A stretch of 9,093 nt of DNA from Comamonas sp. lk (GTDB lineage: Bacteria > Pseudomonadota > Gammaproteobacteria > Burkholderiales > Burkholderiaceae_C): contig CAMDHL010000071.1 of the NCBI GenBank assembly GCA_945898105.1, forward strand, positions 1 to 9,093. Direction: 5' to 3'. How positions within the stretch are numbered: position 1 is the first letter of the stretch; every line of letters begins with the position of its first letter. Positions 1 through 5,522 of the stretch are shown here, one piece after another. The notes beneath the pieces were generated by a model. That model had not been told where the DNA came from, did no database searches, and saw nothing but the letters and a program-made list of their open reading frames with translations. Made by a program: the position numbers and the translations under genes.

Positions 1-174
1 GCCTTAGGGATTGCCATTATCAACATCGACCCGCCGACTGTGGTGTTGGGGATTTTTGTCGTGTATGGCTTTAGCGGCTACGCGGTGTACTGCGTGCGCC
101 GGTTCCGCGGGGTTCCGGTCAGCGTGATCAGCACCTCGACCGACGAGCCCGACGAGCGCGGTATGCACAAATAA
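1..174 (+). CDS. pssA: CDP-diacylglycerol--serine O-phosphatidyltransferase, C-terminal 57 residues (5' end outside window)
   Basis: Only the last 57 residues are present; the frame is open at the left edge and ends at TAA 172-174. PssA condenses CDP-diacylglycerol with L-serine to phosphatidylserine, the precursor of phosphatidylethanolamine, in the inner membrane. Visible here are a hydrophobic segment following the IDPPTVVLGIFVVYGFSGY stretch (residues 9-27 of the fragment), which fits the last transmembrane helix, then a basic VRRFRG turn and the hydrophilic tail PVSVISTSTDEPDERGMHK. I recall this tail from betaproteobacterial PssA proteins, where it is highly conserved. The CDP-alcohol phosphotransferase catalytic motif would lie upstream, outside the window. 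In Burkholderiales the gene usually sits in an ilv-pssA-leuA cluster, and a leuA remnant does follow 54 nt downstream. No defect is seen in the part present. Confidence 0.85.
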   Translation, partial: ALGIAIINIDPPTVVLGIFVVYGFSGYAVYCVRRFRGVPVSVISTSTDEPDERGMHK

Positions 175-189
175 TCTGGCTACGCGTTC

Positions 190-210
190 GATTGCTAGTC
201 TTAAGCAATC
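190..210 (+). terminator. Hairpin between pssA and the leuA remnant; possible weak terminator
   Basis: GATTGCT (190-196) is perfectly complementary to AGCAATC (204-210) around a 7-nt loop. It lies 15 nt after the pssA stop and ends 18 nt before the leuA remnant start. The downstream sequence (AGTTTC) has only a short T run, so termination is uncertain. It could equally be a leader structure of the former leuA gene. Confidence 0.3.
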
Positions 211-217
211 AGTTTCT

Positions 218-222
218 GGAAG
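218..222 (+). promoter_or_regulatory. Shine-Dalgarno of the former leuA gene
   Basis: GGAAG lies 6 nt before ATG 229-231. It is a normally spaced ribosome binding site and fixes the original leuA start, although the reading frame behind it is broken. This shows the 5' end of the gene is original and not a random fragment. Confidence 0.55.
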
Positions 223-228
223 CTTTGC

Positions 229-737
229 ATGTCTTACCACCTCATAGTTTTCGCCATCACTTTGCGCGATGGCGAGCAATTCCCCGGCGTCTATTGCGCG
301 AGATGAAAAACTGCGAATCGGCCGTCAGTTGGAGCGCTTGAAGGTGGATGTGATGGGAGCCGGTTTTGCCGCCAGCTCGAATGGCGATTTTGACGCGGTG
401 CAATGGGTGTCCTCGAAAATTAAACACTCGACTATTTTTGCTGTCGCGGGAACCGAGGTAAGTGGTACTCCCGATGGCAACGACCCGGTGGGCGAGTAGC
501 TAAAGGCTATCGAGTCGCATGGAAAAAAGCGGCACGAAAATGTTGCTTTACTCAGTTAATTTCATAAGTGGGTCTACGGGAAGCCCGGGTGAAGTCACCG
601 TGCGCTTGCAAAAGGGTGACCGCATCGTTAACGGCCTGGGCGCAGATCCAGATATTGTTGTGGTCTCTACCAAAGCGCATTTATGCGTGCTTACAAAACT
701 TCAAAGCAAGGGTTATCGGGTGGCAGCGCAGGGGTGA
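229..737 (+). pseudogene. leuA: leuA (2-isopropylmalate synthase) remnant: internal deletion, two frameshifts, one stop
   Basis: LeuA makes 2-isopropylmalate from acetyl-CoA and 2-ketoisovalerate, the first committed step of leucine synthesis. From ATG 229 one reads [20 protein letters not shown], matching the LeuA start (family: LIIFDTTLRDGEQSPG). About 2 nt are then lost near 289. The next frame continues [19 protein letters not shown] and [15 protein letters not shown], still N-terminal LeuA. Around 430-445 the match jumps to the C-terminal regulatory domain: [20 protein letters not shown] stop at 497-499, then LKAIESHG. After an extra base in the A run at 523-528 the next frame reads [19 protein letters not shown] and ends [19 protein letters not shown] ... 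[16 protein letters not shown] 735-737. The central ~340 residues of a ~510-residue protein, most of the catalytic barrel, are gone. The conserved metal-ligand Asp of FDTTLRDGE is Ala (GCC 253-255). Its position behind pssA is the native leuA locus. Family alignment is from memory; the two-ended match leaves little doubt. Confidence 0.93.
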
Positions 738-781
738 GCAGTGATTTACACGATTTTGCTTGATGTTTCTCACCCAAGTGC

Positions 782-809
782 TTGATTTATTTTGTTTTTT
801 GATTAAACT
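782..809 (+). promoter_or_regulatory. Candidate sigma-70 promoter for pbpG
   Basis: TTGATT (782-787) and TAAACT (804-809) with a 16-nt spacer lie in the AT-rich stretch between the leuA remnant and pbpG. Transcription would begin near 816, about 25 nt before the start codon. Both boxes deviate from consensus and the spacer is one short, so this is tentative. Confidence 0.35.
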
Positions 810-840
810 GCGGTTTTTTTCACAGAGCGTTTAGTGCGTG

Positions 841-1944
841 ATGCGAATTTTCTTACGGACCCGATTCCCATTGGCTAATCAATATTTACTGAAAATCGTG
901 TTGATCGCGTCTTTATTGACCTTTGGGTCAGTATTTGCAGCTCAAGAATCCGCGCGCGGCTCAAAGACTGACTCCGCGCGGCAACAAGTTAAGAATAAAC
1001 CAGCCAAAGCCCGCAGTGGCCAAAAGATAGCTGTCAAATCTAAGGCGAAGGCTAAGACGAAGTCCAAGTCCAAATCGAAGTTCGTTGCAGCCCCAAAGCG
1101 CCCCTCGTTTGGCGACATCGCTGGCTTGCACTTAGCGCCAGATGCCTTGGCGCTGAAATCCAGCGTAGCCTTCGTGATCGATCAGGACACTAAAGAAGTC
1201 CTGCTTCATAAAAATGAACTGGCGGTACTCCCGATTGCCTCAATCACCAAATTGATGACTGGCATACTGATCAGCGAGGCGCGTCTGCCCATGGATGACC
1301 TAATCACCATCAGCCAAGATGATGTGGATACGGAGAAAGGCAGCCGCTCGCGCCTGACCGTGGGGACCACATTGACTCGCGGTGAGTTGCTGCATCTATC
1401 ACTTATGGCCAGTGAAAACCGGGCGGCCCATGCCTTAGGTCGGACTTTCCCCGGCGGTATGAGCCGTTTTGTGGCATTGATGAACAACAAAGCAGCGGAG
1501 TTAGGCATGGCCGCCACCAGCTACGTCGAGCCCACAGGCCTCTCTAGCAGAAACCAATCAAGTGCCAAAGACCTTGCTACTTTGGTTAACTACGCTTATG
1601 CGGACCCGACCTTGCGCGAGTTTTCAACCTCTCCGGGCTACCAGGTGGAAGTGGGACGCCGCACTTTGCGATTTAATAATACGAATCGCCTCGTTAAGAA
1701 CCCGGATTGGGATATTGGCCTACAAAAGACAGGCTACATCTCGGAAGCTGGTCAGTGCTTGGTAATGCAGGCCAAAGTTGCTGGTCGTAAAATAATTATG
1801 GTATTTCTAGACTCTACTGGGAAACTCAGTCGGATTGCTGATGCCGAACGCGTCCGCCGTTGGGTCGAGTCAAGCCCGGTGGCGAGCCCCCGCGTCGCGC
1901 CGCTTGCCGCTTTGGATCGCACCGGTCAGAATTTGATCCAATAA
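841..1944 (+). CDS. pbpG: D-alanyl-D-alanine endopeptidase (PBP7/8-type, peptidase S11)
   Basis: Periplasmic low-molecular-weight penicillin-binding protein expected to cleave D-Ala-meso-DAP crosslinks in peptidoglycan during wall remodelling. All three serine-penicillin-recognition motifs are present (ATG 841 numbering, 367 residues): SxxK as SITK at 134-137 with nucleophile S134, SxN as SEN at 191-193, and KTG at 296-298. The contexts PIASITKLMTG, LMASENRAAHALG, VEPTGLS and LQKTGYISEAGQCLVM closely match E. coli PbpG. Residues 1-34 form a signal peptide (basic start, hydrophobic KIVLIASLLTFGSVFA, likely cut after VFA). A Lys-rich linker (about 40-88), absent from E. coli PbpG, precedes the catalytic domain. 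No C-terminal amphipathic anchor of the DacA kind is visible. GTG 838 is an alternative start one codon earlier; a weak AGAG at 824-827 does not settle it. The gene is monocistronic and convergent with the IclR gene. Confidence 0.9.
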   Translation: MRIFLRTRFPLANQYLLKIVLIASLLTFGSVFAAQESARGSKTDSARQQVKNKPAKARSGQKIAVKSKAKAKTKSKSKSKFVAAPKRPSFGDIAGLHLAPDALALKSSVAFVIDQDTKEVLLHKNELAVLPIASITKLMTGILISEARLPMDDLITISQDDVDTEKGSRSRLTVGTTLTRGELLHLSLMASENRAAHALGRTFPGGMSRFVALMNNKAAELGMAATSYVEPTGLSSRNQSSAKDLATLVNYAYADPTLREFSTSPGYQVEVGRRTLRFNNTNRLVKNPDWDIGLQKTGYISEAGQCLVMQAKVAGRKIIMVFLDSTGKLSRIADAERVRRWVESSPVASPRVAPLAALDRTGQNLIQ

Positions 1945-1996
1945 GAGCCTCGTGGGAACGGGCCCTTTGCCGGCCCCAAGGCTGGCGTCTCTTGAT
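1943..1996. terminator. Convergent intergenic hairpin between pbpG and the IclR gene
   Basis: In the 52-nt gap between the two converging stop codons, GGGCC (1960-1964) pairs with GGCCC (1972-1976) around a 7-nt loop. AAGAG (1943-1947) could also pair with CTCTT further out (1989-1993). There is no clear T run on either side, so a bidirectional terminator is plausible but not proven. Confidence 0.3.
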
Positions 1997-2779
1997 TTAA
2001 CGTGCGTTAAATCCTAGAGTCCTGGAGATTTCTTGCGCTGTTTCCTTCAGGCGCGGCATCCAGCTGTCCTCCATCCGGCTGGAGGGAGATGAAATTGACA
2101 ATCCTGCAATAAGCTTGTTCTGGTCATCGTAAATGCCCGCCGCCATACAGCGTACGCCCAACTCCAACTCCTCGTTATCACTGGCCTGACCATATTGGCG
2201 TACGCGTGACAACTCTCGCTCCAAGGTGGACAAGTCGGTAATGCTGTTTTTGGTGTGGCCCTGCAGTCCCGTTCGCGTTGCATAGTTGCGAATGCGTTGC
2301 GGGTCATCGGCAGCCAAAAATAACTTGCCTACTGACGTCAAATGCAGCGGCGCGCGTCCCCCGATGGCGCGAACGACTTGCATGCCGGAGCGTTCGCTGA
2401 ATGCGCGCTCTACATAGATAATTTCGTCGCCTTGGCGCATGCTCAGGTTGACCGGTTGCTGGGTTAGTTTATGCAGTTCACGCATCGGTGCAAGCGCTGC
2501 GTCACGAACGTTAAGACGTCCCTTTACAAGATTGCCTAATTCGAGCAGACGCATACCAAGGCGATAGCTGCCGGCCTGGGGGCGGTCCGCAAACCGCCCT
2601 AACACCAAGTCGTTGAGGATGCGGTGTGCGGTCGAGGGATGCAATCCAGCGCGGTCACTGATTTCTTTTAGCGTCATAGCCTCCTCGCGGGACGCTAAAA
2701 CGTCAATGAGCGTGAACATACGCTCAATCACTTGCACTGAAGGTGACGATGGGCTGTTGGTGGAGTCTTGTTTGGTCAT
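1997..2779 (-). CDS. IclR-family transcriptional regulator
   Basis: 260-residue protein of normal IclR length. Residues ~14-80 are the winged helix-turn-helix: VIERMFTLIDVLASREEAM, then ISDRAGLHPSTAHRILNDLV with the recognition helix at about 47-59, then the wing GSYRLGMRLLELG. Residues ~90-255 are the IclR ligand-binding domain, with family landmarks RAPLHLTSVGKLFLA (142-156) and ELELGVRCMAAGIYD (204-218). The ligand cannot be read from the sequence. Family members are usually repressors or activators of catabolic genes for aromatic or small organic acids. No catabolic operon is adjacent: bpt lies 65 nt upstream on the same strand and pbpG is convergent downstream, so its target is unknown and may be distant or itself. 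TAA stop at 1999-1997; ATG 2779 is the only start that gives the full HTH. No strong SD is visible before it. Confidence 0.88.
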   Translation of the reverse strand: MTKQDSTNSPSSPSVQVIERMFTLIDVLASREEAMTLKEISDRAGLHPSTAHRILNDLVLGRFADRPQAGSYRLGMRLLELGNLVKGRLNVRDAALAPMRELHKLTQQPVNLSMRQGDEIIYVERAFSERSGMQVVRAIGGRAPLHLTSVGKLFLAADDPQRIRNYATRTGLQGHTKNSITDLSTLERELSRVRQYGQASDNEELELGVRCMAAGIYDDQNKLIAGLSISSPSSRMEDSWMPRLKETAQEISRTLGFNAR

Positions 2780-2844
2780 AAGCAGGTGTCTGGAACGCCT
2801 GATTTTGCGCTATGAAATGAACTTGCTGCCGATTACAGGGAATT

Positions 2845-3603
2845 TCAAGATTTTTGCCTTGGGCTAGGACTGCTGTCCTGCCAACGCCCGTCCAATAAAA
2901 TTTGAGACGGCGCGAAGCGCATCTTGTAATTCATTTTTTGGCTTTGTTCAATCCAGTAGCCCAAGTATAAAAAGGACAAGCCCAGCGATTTGGCTTGTTG
3001 TAATTGCCACATTACGTTGTAGGTGCCAAAACTGGCATCTGCTTGGGGTTCGTAAAAGGTATAGACCGCTGATATGCCATCGTCCAGCACATCCAAGATA
3101 GACACCATTTTCAGTACACCGGGTGCATCTCCAACTCCAGGCTCGCGGAATTCAATGAGGCGAGAATTGACACGGCTCTGGAGTAAAAATTGGGTGTATT
3201 GGCTGACGCTGTCCTCTTCCATGCCGCCGCCAGCGTGTCTGCTGTGTTGGTAGCGCAAATAAAGCGCATAGTGCTCTTGCAAAAAGCCCAAGCGCTGTAC
3301 CCGCACCTGCAAATTGGCATGTTGTGAAAGGGCGCGGCGCTGGCTGCGACTGGGTTTAAATTGCGCCACAGGGACGCGAAGCGGCACGCAGGCTTGGCAT
3401 CCGTCGCAATACGGGCGGTAGGTGAACATGCCACTGCGTCGAAATCCGCTCTCTACCAATCCGGAGTAGGTGCTGTTGTCAATTAAATGGCTGGGCGTAG
3501 CGACCTGCGAGCGGGCCTGGCGTCCGTCAAGGTAACTGCATTCATAAGGCGCAGTGGAATAGAACTGCAGTGTCTGCAGTGGCAGATCGTGGAGATTGGT
3601 CAT
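2845..3603 (-). CDS. bpt: Aspartate/glutamate leucyltransferase (Bpt; arginyltransferase-like)
   Basis: 252 residues, typical for bacterial Bpt (often annotated ate). It transfers Leu from Leu-tRNA to proteins with N-terminal Asp or Glu, marking them for ClpS/ClpAP in the bacterial N-degron pathway. Landmarks: [20 protein letters not shown] (14-33, C22), the Cys-rich [19 protein letters not shown] (61-79; C66, C69, C72) of the ATE N-terminal domain, and the GNAT-like C-terminal domain with AVYTFYEP (179-186) and [15 protein letters not shown] (213-227). ATG 3603 is chosen because it begins at the conserved N-terminus. The frame is open 61 codons further up, but that part lies inside aat in another frame and has no family resemblance. 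Only 10 nt separate it from the aat stop, so the two are co-transcribed. Old annotations may call it arginyl-tRNA-protein transferase. Confidence 0.92.
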   Translation of the reverse strand: MTNLHDLPLQTLQFYSTAPYECSYLDGRQARSQVATPSHLIDNSTYSGLVESGFRRSGMFTYRPYCDGCQACVPLRVPVAQFKPSRSQRRALSQHANLQVRVQRLGFLQEHYALYLRYQHSRHAGGGMEEDSVSQYTQFLLQSRVNSRLIEFREPGVGDAPGVLKMVSILDVLDDGISAVYTFYEPQADASFGTYNVMWQLQQAKSLGLSFLYLGYWIEQSQKMNYKMRFAPSQILLDGRWQDSSPSPRQKS

Positions 3604-3613
3604 ATCGCTTGGG

Positions 3614-4360
3614 TCAGTAGGCCTGTTGCAAATGCTTCCAACTATCGGGGTGGAACTCCCAAGGCACCGGCATTTGGGTCCTGGCCGATTGCATGGTACC
3701 AAGGAACTGCGCTCGCTGCACCGGTCGGGCGCCGAGTCTAGCCAGGTGGGTGGTGACCTGTTGGCAGTCCAGTTGGGGGACCTCATGAGCCCTGCAAAGG
3801 GCTACCAGCGCGGCCAGGGCGATTTTCGAACCGTCTGTGATGCGGGTGAACATGGACTCGCCAAAAACGGCCCGCCCCATGGCCACAAAGTAAAGCCCCG
3901 CCACCATTTCGCCTTTGACCCAGGTTTCGACGCTATGGGCATAACCTGCGTGGTGAAAGTCGATATAGGCATCGACCATCGCCGGCACGATCCAGGTGCC
4001 ATTTTGGCCATGACGTGGCGCCTGCGCGCATTGACGTATGACTGCGGCAAAGTTACTGTCGATACGGATTTCGCAATCCTTGTCCTGTTGAAAGCGGCGC
4101 AGTGTTTTCTTCAGGGAGGGGTGGATTCGGAAATCTTGCGTATGTAGCACCATACGCGGGTCCGGGCTCCACCATAGGGTCGGTTGCTGTGGGTTGTACC
4201 AAGGAAAAATTCCGCGCGCATAGGCTTCCTGCAGCGTTTCCACATCCAATGCACCTCCGGCCGCGAGCAATCCCGGCGCGTCGCTGTCCGGCCCCCATGT
4301 GCGGCTCAAGGGCGGAAAGGGATCGCCCGGCAGCATCCATGTGAGATCCGGCGTGCTCAT
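3614..4360 (-). CDS. aat: Leucyl/phenylalanyl-tRNA--protein transferase
   Basis: 248 residues. Transfers Leu or Phe from aminoacyl-tRNA to N-terminal Arg or Lys of proteins, creating primary N-degrons for ClpS/ClpAP; cytoplasmic. Family motifs in order: GLLAAGG (30-36), [10 protein letters not shown] (47-56), WWSPDPR (63-69), [11 protein letters not shown] (122-132), GYAHSVE (139-145), GESMF (167-171), SKIAL (178-182) and [15 protein letters not shown] (198-212), all as in E. coli Aat. The start is ATG 4360-4358. The same frame reaches a TTG at 4387, but the extra nine residues do not resemble the family. No strong SD is seen. It is first of an aat-bpt pair and diverges from tRNA-Pro, whose 5' end is 75 nt away. 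A 6-bp inverted repeat (CTTTGC 4372-4377 / GCAAAG 4384-4389) lies in its leader, function unknown. Confidence 0.95.
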   Translation of the reverse strand: MSTPDLTWMLPGDPFPPLSRTWGPDSDAPGLLAAGGALDVETLQEAYARGIFPWYNPQQPTLWWSPDPRMVLHTQDFRIHPSLKKTLRRFQQDKDCEIRIDSNFAAVIRQCAQAPRHGQNGTWIVPAMVDAYIDFHHAGYAHSVETWVKGEMVAGLYFVAMGRAVFGESMFTRITDGSKIALAALVALCRAHEVPQLDCQQVTTHLARLGARPVQRAQFLGTMQSARTQMPVPWEFHPDSWKHLQQAY

Positions 4361-4421
4361 CGGATGGAGTACTTTGCCCAAGCGCAAAGCTGGCGTTGGA
4401 TACGCCTAAAGCACTGCCGGT

Positions 4422-4427
4422 TAGAAT
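4422..4427 (+). promoter_or_regulatory. Candidate -10 box for tRNA-Pro
   Basis: TAGAAT ends 8 nt before the first base of the mature tRNA and is followed by GC-rich GCGACGG, the kind of discriminator common at stable-RNA promoters. No good -35 box at 16-18 nt is visible (TTGGAT at 4396-4401 is 20 nt away), so only the -10 element is called. Confidence 0.4.
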
Positions 4428-4435
4428 GCGACGGT

Positions 4436-4512
<77 letters not shown>

Positions 4513-4520
4513 CTGTAAAT

Positions 4521-4545
4521 GCCAAAGCCTTGCCTTTGGCTTTTT
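4521..4545 (+). terminator. Rho-independent terminator after tRNA-Pro
   Basis: GCCAAAG (4521-4527) and CTTTGGC (4534-4540) form a perfect 7-bp stem with a 6-nt loop, followed directly by TTTTT (4541-4545) and a further TTT/TTTT nearby. Read from the minus strand the stem is followed by ATTTACA, so it acts on plus-strand transcription. It lies 8 nt after tRNA-Pro and 24 nt before tRNA-Arg. Confidence 0.8.
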
Positions 4546-4569
4546 CGTTTTCGAAGCGCGCATGCATTT

Positions 4570-4646
4570 CTGTCCGTAGCTCAGTTGGATAGAGCAACAG
4601 CCTTCTAAGCTGTAGGTCACAGGTTCGATTCCTGTCGGACAGGCCA
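4570..4646 (+). tRNA. tRNA-Arg(UCU): tRNA-Arg (anticodon UCU)
   Basis: 77-nt cloverleaf. Acceptor CTGTCCG (4570-4576) pairs with CGGACAG (4636-4642), discriminator G, encoded CCA 4644-4646. D arm GCTCAGTTGGATAGAGC. Anticodon stem ACAGC (4597-4601) / GCTGT (4609-4613) with loop CTTCTAA, giving anticodon TCT at 4604-4606. T arm ACAGGTTCGATTCCTGT. It reads AGA/AGG arginine codons. It follows the tRNA-Pro terminator, so it needs its own promoter or readthrough; no convincing promoter is seen in 4546-4569. It runs toward murI, whose stop codon is 17 nt away on the other strand. Confidence 0.97.
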
Positions 4647-4663
4647 AATACATGGTCATCATC

Positions 4664-5515
4664 TTAGGGTAAAAGCAATTTGGCGGCGCGCATTGGCAGC
4701 GGGTTGACCAGCCAATCTTTGAGCGCCTGATCCAGTGCCGAGGGATCGCCCGTTGTGTAAAAAAACGAAGCCCCGGCACTGCCTTTGGAAGCGTCATGCG
4801 CTTGGTCTTGACACAGTGTGCCTGCCGCCTCCAGTAGTTGCCGCGTGCGCCGAGCCACCGGTTCGCCCGCTTCCAGCAGCGCAACATCGGAACCCCATGC
4901 CTCGGTTAAAACGTCAGCCGCAAGTGCGTAATGGGTGCAACCCAGCACGACCGTGTCGATGCCTGCCCCGCCGTGAGTCGCTTCGCGAAGCGATTGCACA
5001 TAGCGATGGCATAGCGCCTCTATCGCGACCTGGTCCGACTGCTCAATAGCCGCTGCCAGACCATCGCATGCCTGCAACAAAAAACGAACCGATGGTATTT
5101 GCGCAACAAGCAATGCTTGAAATTTTTCACTTTCCAGTGTGCTGCGAGTAGCCATTACCGCGACAACGCCGCTCCTGCTTTGGGCCGCCGCCGGCTTAAG
5201 CGCTGGTTCGATGCCGATGATGGGCAAACTGGTGTACTGCCCGCGAAGGCTGGCCACCGCGGCGGCTGTGGCCGTGTTGCAGGCAAGCACCAAGGCCTTG
5301 ACATGGTGACTGTTGTAAAGATAGTCGGCCAATAACTGCGACCGCCTTAGCACATGCGCAGTGTCGCGCTCGCCATACGGCGCATAGCCCGCATCAGCCA
5401 CGTAAACAAATTGTTCTTGGGGCAACTCTTCGCGCAATGCGCTTAGCACGCTCAAGCCACCGATACCACTGTCAAAGACACCAATGGGGCCTGTTGCAGC
5501 GGCGTGCGATGCCAT
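4664..5515 (-). CDS. murI: Glutamate racemase
   Basis: 283 residues; interconverts L- and D-glutamate, supplying D-Glu for peptidoglycan precursors (UDP-MurNAc-L-Ala-D-Glu). Cytoplasmic, cofactor-free, two-Cys mechanism. Visible motifs: [14 protein letters not shown] (11-24) with D15-S16, [10 protein letters not shown] (41-50), catalytic [10 protein letters not shown] (74-83) with C79, and second catalytic [10 protein letters not shown] (189-198) with C193 and H195. A low-complexity stretch at 236-250 breaks an otherwise normal length. ATG 5515-5513 is the start that puts FDSGIGG at the usual distance. The frame stays open 35 codons further up into fumA, but that part is an out-of-frame shadow. 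Only 7 nt separate it from the fumA stop, so it is probably translated from a fumA-murI transcript. Confidence 0.95.
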   Translation of the reverse strand: MASHAAATGPIGVFDSGIGGLSVLSALREELPQEQFVYVADAGYAPYGERDTAHVLRRSQLLADYLYNSHHVKALVLACNTATAAAVASLRGQYTSLPIIGIEPALKPAAAQSRSGVVAVMATRSTLESEKFQALLVAQIPSVRFLLQACDGLAAAIEQSDQVAIEALCHRYVQSLREATHGGAGIDTVVLGCTHYALAADVLTEAWGSDVALLEAGEPVARRTRQLLEAAGTLCQDQAHDASKGSAGASFFYTTGDPSALDQALKDWLVNPLPMRAAKLLLP

Positions 5516-5522
5516 CAGTCGA

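Noticed and set aside
269..499. Stand-alone small protein of 76 residues
   Set aside because: Its sequence is broken leuA: N-terminal LeuA fused to C-terminal LeuA and stopped by a TAG. The ATG is internal to the LRDGEQ codons in another frame.
519..737. Stand-alone small protein of 72 residues
   Set aside because: It is the C-terminal end of LeuA after a frameshift, with no ribosome site of its own.
2780..2870. Promoter for the IclR gene (TTGAAA on the minus strand)
   Set aside because: No acceptable -10 box at 16-18 nt; the match is a lone hexamer.
3604..3786. 61-codon N-terminal extension of bpt
   Set aside because: It overlaps the end of aat in another frame and reads as Pro/Arg/Ser-rich shadow sequence. 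The family N-terminus begins at ATG 3603.
4361..4387. TTG 4387 as the aat start
   Set aside because: Adds nine residues without family similarity and has no ribosome site; ATG 4360 is at the usual distance before the conserved core.
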